Shown: piece by piece, positions 25,889 through 33,781 of the stretch
Layout: the number at the start of each line of letters is the position of its first letter
Position numbering within the stretch: position 1 is the stretch's first letter
From: CAVUOA01 sp963742955
GTDB taxonomy: Bacteria; Bacteroidota; Ignavibacteria; Tepidaquicellales; OLB5
Assembly: GCA_963742955.1 (NCBI GenBank)
Contig: CAVUOA010000008.1
Location: 124,001-188,000 of the forward strand
Length of the DNA stretch: 64,000 bases
Direction: 5' to 3'
Made by a program: the position numbers and the translations under genes
Notes under the pieces: model-generated
The model's input: only the letters and a program-made list of their open reading frames with translations
Told to the model about the DNA's origin: nothing
The model's database searches: none

Positions 25889-25919
25889 TTGACAATTTTC
25901 TAATAAATCGTTATTTTTG
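25889..25919 (+). promoter_or_regulatory. Promoter of the atp operon
   Basis: TTG at 25889-25891 is followed, after 20 nt, by TATTTTTG at 25912-25919, matching the Bacteroidota TTG/TAnnTTTG arrangement. The first gene starts 28 bp downstream. The same TATTTTTG octamer with near-identical spacing precedes mraZ. Confidence 0.6.
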
Positions 25920-25947
25920 TTAATTATTCTATAAAAAAATTGCCAAA

Positions 25948-26250
25948 ATGGCGGAAAAAAGCAAAAAATCAACCCGCCAGGATAAATCCCCACCCGAAGA
26001 AAACGAGATGGCAAAAATTACCCGTTCATATCAAAAGGGGTGGGCTTATGCTGAAGTTGCCATGCAGTTCGGAATTGCAATTGTTCTCTGTACTCTTGTT
26101 GGCAGCTGGCTGGACGGCAAATTTAATACCGGAAATATTCTGATGATTACCGGTGTTCTGATAGGAACGGTAGCAGGATTTATAGGGCTGTTAAAACAGC
26201 TCAATGTACTTAATACGAAAAAGAAAAGTGACCCAGATAAGAAAGTTTGA
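25948..26250 (+). CDS. atpZ: AtpZ/AtpI-family F0F1 ATPase accessory protein
   Basis: A 100-aa protein with a charged N-terminus and two transmembrane helices (about 42-62 and 68-90). The motif GSWLDGKFNTGNILMITGVL matches the AtpZ/AtpI gene-1 family, in which a Gly-rich helix and a WLD motif are conserved. These small proteins assist c-ring assembly or Mg2+/Ca2+ handling of the ATP synthase. It is the first gene of the atp operon and overlaps the next ORF. Confidence 0.82.
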   Translation: MAEKSKKSTRQDKSPPEENEMAKITRSYQKGWAYAEVAMQFGIAIVLCTLVGSWLDGKFNTGNILMITGVLIGTVAGFIGLLKQLNVLNTKKKSDPDKKV

Positions 26251-26623
26251 CCCTGCTTTTCTAAAATATGTTCTCTATGCAAGTGTCATTGTATTGATTG
26301 TTTCTTTCTACCCCGTTTATATGTATTTATCCCCTGCTCAGATTATGGCAATAATCTACGGGTATCTGCTGAGTCTGCTTAATGTAATAATAGGCTACGC
26401 TTTGATAAGCAATGCTTTCGAGAAGAAAACAAAAAGCTTCATGATTATTGTTTTCGGGGGGATGGGTGTAAGAATGCTTTTGGTTGCTATAATGCTCTTA
26501 ATACTTCTTTATATTGTGCAGCTTGAGCCGGTAAGTCTTGTTTCTTCCGTTTTTTTCTTTTATTTCCTGTTTATGGCTATTGAGATAAAATTCATATACA
26601 AAAAATCTTCAAAAACAAATTGA
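26204..26623 (+). CDS. ATP synthase subunit I-like membrane protein
   Basis: A 139-aa protein with four transmembrane helices, in the position of atpI just upstream of atpB. The helices contain IMAIIYGYLLSLLNVIIGYAL and FGGMGVRMLLVAIMLLIL. The pattern suits the AtpI/subunit I group that helps assemble the c-ring. The ATG at 26204 overlaps atpZ by 47 bp. A GTG at 26228, preceded by an A/G-rich stretch, would give 131 aa and a shorter overlap, and may be the true start. Confidence 0.7.
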   Translation: MYLIRKRKVTQIRKFDPAFLKYVLYASVIVLIVSFYPVYMYLSPAQIMAIIYGYLLSLLNVIIGYALISNAFEKKTKSFMIIVFGGMGVRMLLVAIMLLILLYIVQLEPVSLVSSVFFFYFLFMAIEIKFIYKKSSKTN

Positions 26624-26647
26624 ACCATAACCTGTAACTGATATTTA

Positions 26648-27472
26648 ATGACATTATTAACAAGTTTTTTAGTAAATGAACCCGATACAGCCCTTGTAAC
26701 ACAGACTGCTCACAAGGATAACTGGATTATTCATCATATATTAGACCACGATGTATTTAAGTTTCAGCCAATACAAATCGGTTCTCTTACACTTGACCTG
26801 TCCATTACAAATAAAGTTCTGATGATGGCAATTTCAGGGCTGATACTTTTTATTGTACTGACTCTGGCTGCAAGGCAAAACCGAAAAAATACAGTGCCCC
26901 GTGGAATCGGGAATTTCATCGAAATGATAATGATTTTCATCCGCGATGAAATCGTTGTTCCTTCAATGGGACATGCAGGGTATAGATACCTTCCGTTTTT
27001 CTTTACCATGTTTTCGTTCATCCTGACCTGTAACTTGCTTGGGCTCGTTCCGTTTATGTCAACTGCCACAGGAAGCGTTAGCATTACTGCAGGACTGGCA
27101 TTGGTTACTTTTATAATGATTCAGGTGCTTGGTATAAGAAATAACGGTTTGTGGGGATACATTAAAGGACTTGTTCCGCCCGGTATTCCATTATTCGTTC
27201 TGCCTATAATGGTTATAGTTGAGTTTCTTGGATTACTTACAAAACCTTTTGCTTTGTGTATTCGTCTTTTTGCCAATATGACGGCAGGACACGTTGTTAT
27301 ACTGGCATTAATCGGCTTAATTTTCAGCCTCGGTTACGCAGTTACACCCGTATCAATAGGCTTTGCATTATTTATTTATGTACTTGAAATACTGGTTGCC
27401 TTAATACAGGCGTATATATTCACAATACTCTCTGCTTTGTTTATCGGAATGGCAGTACACCAGGAACACTAA
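26648..27472 (+). CDS. atpB: ATP synthase F0 subunit a
   Basis: Stator channel subunit of 274 aa that passes protons to the c-ring. The essential Arg is in the helix CIRLFANMTAGHVVIL. Five to six transmembrane helices follow a soluble N-terminus with several His residues (IIHHILDHDVFKF), which is normal in this phylum. The conserved C-terminal LIQAYIFTILSALFI is present. It is followed 68 bp later by atpE. Confidence 0.97.
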   Translation: MTLLTSFLVNEPDTALVTQTAHKDNWIIHHILDHDVFKFQPIQIGSLTLDLSITNKVLMMAISGLILFIVLTLAARQNRKNTVPRGIGNFIEMIMIFIRDEIVVPSMGHAGYRYLPFFFTMFSFILTCNLLGLVPFMSTATGSVSITAGLALVTFIMIQVLGIRNNGLWGYIKGLVPPGIPLFVLPIMVIVEFLGLLTKPFALCIRLFANMTAGHVVILALIGLIFSLGYAVTPVSIGFALFIYVLEILVALIQAYIFTILSALFIGMAVHQEH

Positions 27473-27540
27473 TAATAAGATTTTTAAACAAACACTAAAA
27501 CATTCACTTAAAAAAATATAAGAAAGGATAATTAATTAAT

Positions 27541-27759
27541 ATGAGTTTAGCAGCATTAGCAGCAGGAATAGGAGCAGGTCTTGCAGTCATAGGAGCCGGT
27601 ATCGGAATCGGCAGACTGGCAGCATCAGCAATGGAGGCTACAGGAAGGCAGCCCGAAGCCGGCGGTGACATCCGCACATCTATGATTATTGCAGCAGCCC
27701 TTATTGAAGGTGTTACTCTATTTGCTCTTGTTATCTGTTTTATCCTTGCAGGAAAATAA
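27541..27759 (+). CDS. atpE: ATP synthase F0 subunit c
   Basis: A 72-aa hairpin of two hydrophobic helices joined by the polar loop GRQPEAG. The proton-carrying carboxylate is Glu56 in AALIEGVTLF. The Gln and Ser/Thr ligands that mark sodium-binding c subunits are absent, so proton coupling is expected. An AAGGATAA Shine-Dalgarno-like stretch precedes the ATG. The c-ring size cannot be derived. Confidence 0.96.
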   Translation: MSLAALAAGIGAGLAVIGAGIGIGRLAASAMEATGRQPEAGGDIRTSMIIAAALIEGVTLFALVICFILAGK

Positions 27760-27816
27760 TTCCATCTGCTCCGTATAAATTACGGATGTTAATTTTTTCA
27801 TTATAAAGGAATTTAA

Positions 27817-28383
27817 ATGCAAATAGCTAATTTTATTTTAGCGGGCTTTCACTATATATTTTTATTCTTGGGCCCGGAAAAAACACCTGAAGATACATTG
27901 CTTTCGGTAGAGCCGGGGTTAATGATATGGACCATCATTATCTTCACCATTTTAGTGCTTTTACTCAGGAAGTTCGCATGGAAACCACTGATTGAATCGC
28001 TGAACAAACGCGAACAAACAATAAAGGATTCCGTCGATAAGGCTGAACACCTGAGGCAGGAAGCTGAAAAAATGTTCGAGGAAAACAAAAAGCTTCTCGC
28101 GAAAGCCGATGAAGAATCAAGACGTATTATCAATGAAGGAAAGGGATACGCCGAAAAAGTGCGTAACGATCTTATTAGCAAGACACATGAAGATACTTCA
28201 AGAATGATTCAGCAGGCAAAAGATGAAATTGAAAGAGAAAAGATTTCCGCTCTAAATGACCTGAAGTCTGAAATTGCAGACCTCGCTGTTAAAGCAGCAG
28301 GCAAGATTATAGATGAAAACCTTGACGAGAAAAAGCAGAAAAAGATTATCGAAGGGTTTATTAACCAAATCCCGAAAAACTAA
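27817..28383 (+). CDS. atpF: ATP synthase F0 subunit b
   Basis: Peripheral stalk subunit of 188 aa. One transmembrane helix (PGLMIWTIIIFTILVLLLRK) is followed by a long charged coiled coil (about 60-180) that dimerises and holds F1 through delta. The N-terminus has an extra hydrophobic stretch before the main helix. AAAGGA precedes the ATG. It lies 8 bp before atpH. Confidence 0.95.
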   Translation: MQIANFILAGFHYIFLFLGPEKTPEDTLLSVEPGLMIWTIIIFTILVLLLRKFAWKPLIESLNKREQTIKDSVDKAEHLRQEAEKMFEENKKLLAKADEESRRIINEGKGYAEKVRNDLISKTHEDTSRMIQQAKDEIEREKISALNDLKSEIADLAVKAAGKIIDENLDEKKQKKIIEGFINQIPKN

Positions 28384-28391
28384 AACGAGCT

Positions 28392-28943
28392 ATGTCTAAT
28401 AAGAAAGTTGCGCGCCGATATACATTAGCCTTATTTGAGCTTACTGAAGAATTGAAGCTTACTGCAAAGGTAGTAAAAGATTTTACAGATTTGGTTAATT
28501 CAATTGACAGATCGAAAGAACTTAGGCTTTTACTCAAAACCCCGATAATCAATTCTTCTAAAAAAGGAATAGTTCTTGATGTTTTATTCAAGGGTAAAGT
28601 ACAGGATTTGACGCTAAAGTTCATCACTCTTCTTACAAAAAAGGAACGGGAAAATATATTATATGACATTGCAAAAGATTTTCTTGACCTTGTAAATGAG
28701 AAACACGGAATAATAGAAGCAAAAATAAGAACCGCTGTTGAAATCACAGAAAAAGACAAAAAACATCTGATAGAAAAACTGTCAGTATACACAGGAAAAG
28801 AAGTACATGCTGATTTTGGAGTCGATAAAGCCCTACAGGGCGGTTTTGTAGCCCAGGTAAAAGACAGCATAATAGATGCAAGTATAGCAAGACAGCTGCA
28901 GCTTCTGCGTGAACAATTTGTAAAGGGCAGCTTTAATAATTGA
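28392..28943 (+). CDS. atpH: ATP synthase F1 subunit delta
   Basis: OSCP/delta subunit of 183 aa that links the peripheral stalk to the top of F1. The N-terminal six-helix bundle begins RRYTLALFELTEE. The conserved C-terminal pattern is GGFVAQVKDSIIDASIARQL. The stop overlaps the TTG start of an unrelated secreted protein by 4 bp (TTGA), so the following gene is translationally coupled to atpH. Confidence 0.94.
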   Translation: MSNKKVARRYTLALFELTEELKLTAKVVKDFTDLVNSIDRSKELRLLLKTPIINSSKKGIVLDVLFKGKVQDLTLKFITLLTKKERENILYDIAKDFLDLVNEKHGIIEAKIRTAVEITEKDKKHLIEKLSVYTGKEVHADFGVDKALQGGFVAQVKDSIIDASIARQLQLLREQFVKGSFNN

Positions 28944-29719
28944 AAAAGCTGCTTAAATTATCCGTTCTTTTATTATTTATAACTGCAGTAACCTGTCCGC
29001 AGGATAAGGATACAACTATTTTCACTTTCGGAAAATATAAGTTTGATAAGAGCATTGACTCGGCGAATTACTGCGCTACTATGACTGTACGAAACGGAAG
29101 CAAGGTAATATATACAGATTCTTGTGATATGGATATGACTGCAATAAATGCTTATGACCTTGAAGGAAACGGCAGGAAAGAAATATTAATTGAGTATTAT
29201 TCGGGTGGAGCGCATTGCTGTGTGTTTTTAAACATTTGCAGAATTACTAATGATAAGTTCATAATTCTTGATTCACTTTATCTCGGAAATTCATTTTACG
29301 AAGTAAAAGATTTGGATAATGACGGTGAGCTTGAGATTTCTGCATATAATGACATGTTTGCGTATGCGTTCACTAATTTTGCGCAGTCGAGATTTCCGTT
29401 AGCTATATATAAATTTAAAAATGATAAGCTTTACCTTGCAAATAAAGAGTTCGAGGATAAAGTTTATGAGGATATAAAAGGGCTCAAAGACGAGCTTTCA
29501 GAATATACTAAACATGGGTTCGATTGTCCCAAAACAGCTGATGAAGAAACATTTAACACAGATGCAGGGGCTGTGCAGGCTATACTTGCTGCAATTGTAG
29601 GTGATTACGAAACAATAGGCATGACCGATAAAGGATATGAACTCATAAACAAAGTTTATAAATGTCCCGATAAGGACAAATTCATAAAGATTTTAAAAAA
29701 CGATTACCACTTAAAATAA
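28940..29719 (+). CDS. Secreted SGGAHCC-motif protein inserted in the atp operon
   Basis: A 259-aa protein between atpH and atpA. The N-terminus is a signal peptide (KKLLKLSVLLLFITAV) and the mature part is exported. Two Asp/Gly loops resemble FG-GAP/VCBS calcium-binding loops: DLEGNGRKE at 73-81 and DLDNDGELE at 124-132. The first runs into SGGAHCC (88-94), a motif I recall from uncharacterised bacterial exported proteins. Not an ATP synthase subunit: none has a signal peptide or such loops. TTG start, overlapping the atpH stop. The gene ends 13 bp before atpA, so it sits fully within the transcript. Function unknown. Confidence 0.8.
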   Translation: MKKLLKLSVLLLFITAVTCPQDKDTTIFTFGKYKFDKSIDSANYCATMTVRNGSKVIYTDSCDMDMTAINAYDLEGNGRKEILIEYYSGGAHCCVFLNICRITNDKFIILDSLYLGNSFYEVKDLDNDGELEISAYNDMFAYAFTNFAQSRFPLAIYKFKNDKLYLANKEFEDKVYEDIKGLKDELSEYTKHGFDCPKTADEETFNTDAGAVQAILAAIVGDYETIGMTDKGYELINKVYKCPDKDKFIKILKNDYHLK

Positions 29720-29732
29720 CAAACAGAAATAA

Positions 29733-31253
29733 ATGGCTGAAGTAAAACCGGATGAAGTATCTGCGATACTTCGAAAACAGTTATCAGGATTTGAAAAAGA
29801 AATAGATATTTACGAAGTTGGAACCGTAGTCCAGATAGGAGACGGCGTTGCCCGCGTTTACGGCTTAACCAAATGTATGGCAAGCGAACTGGTCGAATTC
29901 CCTCACGGGGTTTTCGGTATGGCATTAAACCTTGAAGAAGATAATGTGGGATGCATACTATTCGGAGATTATACTCTTGTCAAAGAAGGTGATGAAGTAA
30001 GAAGAACAGGAAGAGTCGCATCAATGCCCGTCGGCGAAGCAATGCTGGGAAGGGTTATTAATCCGCTTGGTCAGCCCCTTGACGGAAAAGGACCCATTAC
30101 TACCGAAAATCTCCATCCTATAGAGAGAAAAGCGCTTGGAGTTATACAAAGACAGCCTGTTAAAGAACCGCTTCAGACCGGTATAAAAGCTATTGACTCA
30201 ATGATCCCTATAGGCAGAGGTCAAAGAGAATTAATTATAGGTGACAGGCAGACAGGTAAAACAGCAATCGCAGTAGATACTATCATTAACCAAAAAGGCA
30301 AAGGCGTTTATTGTATTTATGTTGCAATAGGGCAGAAAAATTCTACTGTTGCATCAGTCGTAGCCAAGCTTGAAGAAACAGGCGCGATGGAATATACAAC
30401 TGTAATTTCGGCTACTGCATCAGACCCGGCTCCAATGCAGTTCATAGCCCCGTATTCGGGAGCAACCTTAGGAGAGTATTACCGTGATTCCGGAAGACAT
30501 GCGCTTTGTGTTTATGATGACTTAACCAAACAGGCACAGGCATACAGAGAAGTTTCTCTGCTGTTAAGACGTCCCCCCGGTCGTGAAGCATACCCAGGAG
30601 ATGTGTTCTACCTGCATTCAAGACTGCTCGAACGAGCTTCTAAGCTGAACGATGAACTCGGAGGCGGAAGCCTCACAGCATTACCGGTTATCGAAACTCA
30701 GGCTAGTGACGTATCCGCTTACATTCCTACAAACGTTATTTCAATTACAGACGGGCAAATTTACCTTGAGCCAAACCTGTTTAACGCAGGCGTAAGACCT
30801 GCCATTAATGTAGGTATTTCGGTTTCGCGTGTAGGCGGAAATGCGCAGATTAAAGCTATGAAAAAAATCGCCGGAACTCTCAGAATTGACCTTGCGCAGT
30901 ACAGAGAGCTTGAAGCGTTCACAAAGTTCGGCTCAGACCTCGATAAATCGACACTCCAGCGCTTAAGACGGGGAGCAAGACTGGTGGAAATACTTAAACA
31001 ACGGCAATATACACCCTACCCCGTCGAAAACCAGGTTGCAATTATTTTCGCCGGAACAAACGGATACCTGGATGAAATACCGGTTGAGGAAATAAAACGG
31101 TATGAGAAGGAATATCTGGAAATGATGGAATTAAAGCATAAAGATGTTCTGGATGAGATAATATCAAAGAAAGAGCTTACAGATGATTTGATTACAACTC
31201 TTAAAAATATTCTCGACGAATTCACAAATAATTTTAAAGTCTCAATAAAGTAA
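29733..31253 (+). CDS. atpA: ATP synthase F1 subunit alpha
   Basis: Non-catalytic nucleotide-binding subunit of 506 aa. The P-loop is GDRQTGKT (170-177). The segment SLLLRRPPGREAYPGDVFYL, the alpha-subunit version of the conserved region, and the arginine-bearing SISVSRVGG near the C-terminal third are present. The N-terminus MAEVKPDEVSAILRKQL is typical. Length is normal. The beta subunit partner (atpD) is not in this operon. Confidence 0.98.
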   Translation: MAEVKPDEVSAILRKQLSGFEKEIDIYEVGTVVQIGDGVARVYGLTKCMASELVEFPHGVFGMALNLEEDNVGCILFGDYTLVKEGDEVRRTGRVASMPVGEAMLGRVINPLGQPLDGKGPITTENLHPIERKALGVIQRQPVKEPLQTGIKAIDSMIPIGRGQRELIIGDRQTGKTAIAVDTIINQKGKGVYCIYVAIGQKNSTVASVVAKLEETGAMEYTTVISATASDPAPMQFIAPYSGATLGEYYRDSGRHALCVYDDLTKQAQAYREVSLLLRRPPGREAYPGDVFYLHSRLLERASKLNDELGGGSLTALPVIETQASDVSAYIPTNVISITDGQIYLEPNLFNAGVRPAINVGISVSRVGGNAQIKAMKKIAGTLRIDLAQYRELEAFTKFGSDLDKSTLQRLRRGARLVEILKQRQYTPYPVENQVAIIFAGTNGYLDEIPVEEIKRYEKEYLEMMELKHKDVLDEIISKKELTDDLITTLKNILDEFTNNFKVSIK

Positions 31254-31257
31254 ATCA

Positions 31258-31527
31258 ATGACAACCAAAACTCCGCCTTCTGTAAAAAATGCAAACCCCG
31301 ATGAACCGGTGAAAAAAATATATGAGATGGTTGAAGAATTCAAAGATGTTGTACCGGTAACAAATGAAAGATACCGCTTAGCGTTTTGTATAAATAAATT
31401 TTATAACGGAGAGACAAGCTCATTAAAGGAAGCACTGGTTTCAGCTAACCCTGAATCATGCACAATTAAACGCGATGAACTTCTTAAGCAATTGACAGAA
31501 AAATATAACAGGCTCGAACTGAAATAA
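31258..31527 (+). CDS. Hypothetical 89-aa protein between atpA and atpG
   Basis: A small soluble protein with no signal peptide or membrane helix. It starts 4 bp after atpA and ends 13 bp before atpG, so it is co-transcribed and probably translated. The N-terminal third is Pro/Lys/Asp-rich; the rest looks helical (RYRLAFCINKFYNGETSSL; RDELLKQLTEKYNRLEL). No family recognised. It may be an accessory or assembly factor, or a passenger; the sequence does not decide. Confidence 0.65.
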   Translation: MTTKTPPSVKNANPDEPVKKIYEMVEEFKDVVPVTNERYRLAFCINKFYNGETSSLKEALVSANPESCTIKRDELLKQLTEKYNRLELK

Positions 31528-31540
31528 ACAGGATAACCAA

Positions 31541-32428
31541 TTGGCGACACTCAGAGAAATAAAAAGCAGAATAACAGGTATTAAAAATACCGAGAAAATC
31601 ACGCGTGCGATGAAAATGGTTTCTGCAGTGAAGTTCCGCAAGGCGCAGGAAAATGTAGTTGCAGCCAGACCCTATGCTAAAAAGATTGCCGATATACTGC
31701 AAAGCTTATTACCGGCATGCGGTGATATGGATAACCCGCTGTTAAAAGAACGTGATGTAAAAAGGATTTGTATAACAGTTGTTACTTCGGACAGAGGGTT
31801 TGCGGGACCATTTAATACAAATCTGATTAAAGAAACCGAGAAAATAATTAAGGAAAAATACTCTGATTTGTTAAATTCCCACAATTTAACACTGGTTACA
31901 ATGGGAAAGAAATCATTCGATTATTTTTCGAGAAGGAATTATGATATTTACGCAAAGTATGTGGGAATATTCGACAAACTGGTATTCATGAATGCGCAAA
32001 AGATAGTGGCAGACTTGCTTGATGGATTTATGACAGGAAAATTTGATAAAGTCATAATGGTGTACAATGAATTCAAATCTGCAGCACAGGCAAAAATTAC
32101 AGAAGAACAATTTCTGCCAATAGCATCACTGGCTCCGGACCGGAATTCAGGCGGGAAAACAAGCGATTTTATTTTCGAGCCATCAATTAAGGAAATTATA
32201 GATTACATGCTCCCTAAGCATCTGAATACACAGGTATGGAGAGTTATGCTTGAATCATTCGCTTCGGAACAGGCTGCAAGAATGCTTGCAATGGATTCAG
32301 CAACAAATAACGCAAACGATCTTATCAGGACTTTACAGATATATTATAATAAAGCCCGCCAGGCAAGCATCACAAAAGAACTATTGGAAATAGTAAGCGG
32401 CGCAGAAGCGCTGAAAGAATCAAGCTAA
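31541..32428 (+). CDS. atpG: ATP synthase F1 subunit gamma
   Basis: Central rotor shaft of 295 aa. The N-terminal helix REIKSRITGIKNTEKITRAM and the C-terminal pattern LIRTLQIYYNKARQASITKE are diagnostic; TSDRGFAGPFN is the conserved central motif. TTG start at 31541. It is the last atp gene here: beta (atpD) and epsilon (atpC) do not follow, so they must lie elsewhere, as in other members of the Chlorobiota/Ignavibacteriota lineage. Confidence 0.96.
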   Translation: MATLREIKSRITGIKNTEKITRAMKMVSAVKFRKAQENVVAARPYAKKIADILQSLLPACGDMDNPLLKERDVKRICITVVTSDRGFAGPFNTNLIKETEKIIKEKYSDLLNSHNLTLVTMGKKSFDYFSRRNYDIYAKYVGIFDKLVFMNAQKIVADLLDGFMTGKFDKVIMVYNEFKSAAQAKITEEQFLPIASLAPDRNSGGKTSDFIFEPSIKEIIDYMLPKHLNTQVWRVMLESFASEQAARMLAMDSATNNANDLIRTLQIYYNKARQASITKELLEIVSGAEALKESS

Positions 32429-32441
32429 AAGTACCAATAAT

Positions 32442-32503
32442 TGTCATGCTGACCTGGTTTCAGCATCTCAAAACAGATCCTGAATCCAAGTTCAGGGTAA
32501 CAA
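32442..32503. repeat. REP-like double hairpin after atpG
   Basis: Two adjacent hairpins, TGCTGA-CCTGGTT-TCAGCA and CCTGAA-TCCAAG-TTCAGG, sit inside TGTCATGCTGACC...TTCAGGGTAACA. This looks like a decayed interspersed extragenic element with nearly palindromic ends. Confidence 0.55.
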
Positions 32504-32516
32504 AATACATAATTTT

Positions 32517-32545
32517 ACAAGGGAGCAGGCTCCCTTGTTTTATTT
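32517..32545 (+). terminator. Rho-independent terminator of the atp operon
   Basis: CAAGGGAG-CAGG-CTCCCTTG, a perfect 8-bp stem, is followed by TTTTATTT. It lies about 90 bp after atpG and 26 bp before the next gene. Confidence 0.75.
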
Positions 32546-32570
32546 CTGCGAGTAATTTAAATTTGATTAT

Positions 32571-32960
32571 ATGGATGAAACTGATTATAACTTAAAACGC
32601 TTTAGGATTTTTAAACTGTCAGACGGTTTTGAAGTCTGGGTAGGTAAAGACAGCTCAGCAAATGACCTGCTAAGCATGAAATATACCGCACAAAACGATT
32701 TATGGTTTCATATAAGAGGCGCCAGCGGCTCACATACAGTCCTTAAAATTCCCGAAGGAATAACAGATATTCCAAAAAACTTTATTAAAACAGCTGCATC
32801 GATAGCCGCGTTTTACAGTAAAGCTAAAAATGCCGGGATTGTGCCTGTAGCTTACACACTAGCAAAGAATGTCCAAAAATACAAGGGAGCTAAATCAGGC
32901 AGTGTAATTATTAAGAGTGAAAAGATTGTAAAGGTAGTACCGGGGCTGCCGGAAGGTTAA
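32571..32960 (+). CDS. Stand-alone NFACT-R (DUF814) domain protein
   Basis: A 129-aa protein that consists only of the NFACT-R domain found at the C-terminus of RqcH/Rqc2. The core motif is NDLWFHIRGASGSHTVLKIP, and KNAGIVPVAYTLAKNVQK KYKGAKSGSV-type residues follow. Full RqcH (about 550 aa) binds stalled 50S subunits and recruits tRNA-Ala for alanine tailing. This protein lacks the NFACT-N, HhH and coiled-coil parts, so that activity is not expected; it may bind rRNA or tRNA on its own. It lies downstream of the atp terminator, transcribed alone. Confidence 0.85.
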   Translation: MDETDYNLKRFRIFKLSDGFEVWVGKDSSANDLLSMKYTAQNDLWFHIRGASGSHTVLKIPEGITDIPKNFIKTAASIAAFYSKAKNAGIVPVAYTLAKNVQKYKGAKSGSVIIKSEKIVKVVPGLPEG

Positions 32961-33025
32961 AAAGGGATTAAAATCGTCTTTTATTAGGTTCGCGCCTACA
33001 CAGGAATGACAAATTGTCTTTTTAC

Positions 33026-33781
33026 TTAAAAATCATTTATCAATTTCTGAATCTGCACTTCGACTTCACTTATTTTGCTTTCAAGGCTTTCTTTACGTTC
33101 AGGCTTTATTTTTAGCAGGTATGTGTATGCTTCAATAGCATCAAAATAGTTGCCCTGTTTGGCAAATATATCGGCGAGTGTTTCAGTTATTATCCTTACC
33201 TCAAATTTATTTTTAAGGCGTTTTTTTTCGGGCAGTGAGGCGGTGCTTTCTTTCTTAAAGAAGTATGGTGATTCAAATACTTTTACAAACTCCTTGTAAT
33301 CGTTCGTTTCATCTAAACCTGTAATATCGATTTTATCTCCACCCATATCTTCTATTTCATAACTTGGAAACAGGTTATAGTTAAAATCATAATCATTAAA
33401 TACGGGCGCTTTAAACTCAAGCTTTGGAATAATATCTTCTTCATGTTTCCTTGACACCTCACTCTTGGTAAGGTCATTTGCGATTTCAAGATACTTAAGG
33501 ACAATGTTCATGTCAGGATACACTGCAAGCATCTGTTCAAATAATTTCTTTGCGTCGAAAAAATACCTGTTAGCCAGATAACATTTTCCCAAGAGCAGTC
33601 TGGCAGTCGTATAATGAGGGTAAAAATCAAGTCCCGCCTGAAGCAGGCTGATAGCCTCATTAACATTTCCGTTTATTAAATAATAGTTGGCAAGCTTAAC
33701 AAATTCAGGGGTAAGCGGATTGACTCTAAGCTTATCCTCAAATTTCTGAATTAAATATTTGATAACATCATTATCAACCAA
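33026..33781 (-). CDS. TPR protein, 251 aa
   Basis: Soluble protein with TPR motifs at the N-terminal half (INGNVNEAISLLQAGLDFYP, ANRYFFDAKKLFEQMLAVYP) and one near the C-terminus (KQGNYFDAIEAYTYLLKIKP). These flank an acidic, less ordered middle. No catalytic motif. Its start overlaps the glycosyltransferase gene by 8 bp, so it may be a cytosolic partner of that membrane enzyme. It is the last gene of the minus-strand run. Confidence 0.82.
   Translation of the reverse strand: MVDNDVIKYLIQKFEDKLRVNPLTPEFVKLANYYLINGNVNEAISLLQAGLDFYPHYTTARLLLGKCYLANRYFFDAKKLFEQMLAVYPDMNIVLKYLEIANDLTKSEVSRKHEEDIIPKLEFKAPVFNDYDFNYNLFPSYEIEDMGGDKIDITGLDETNDYKEFVKVFESPYFFKKESTASLPEKKRLKNKFEVRIITETLADIFAKQGNYFDAIEAYTYLLKIKPERKESLESKISEVEVQIQKLINDF

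Noticed and set aside
27770..27790. CCGTA-TAAAT-TACGG hairpin between atpE and atpF as a terminator
   Set aside because: Only five base pairs and no adjacent T-run; at most a processing or attenuation site.
32986..33015. Possible fragment of an interspersed repeat (TTCGCGCCTACACAGGAATG)
   Set aside because: Resembles decayed extragenic repeats, but too short and without a second copy in the window to support a call.
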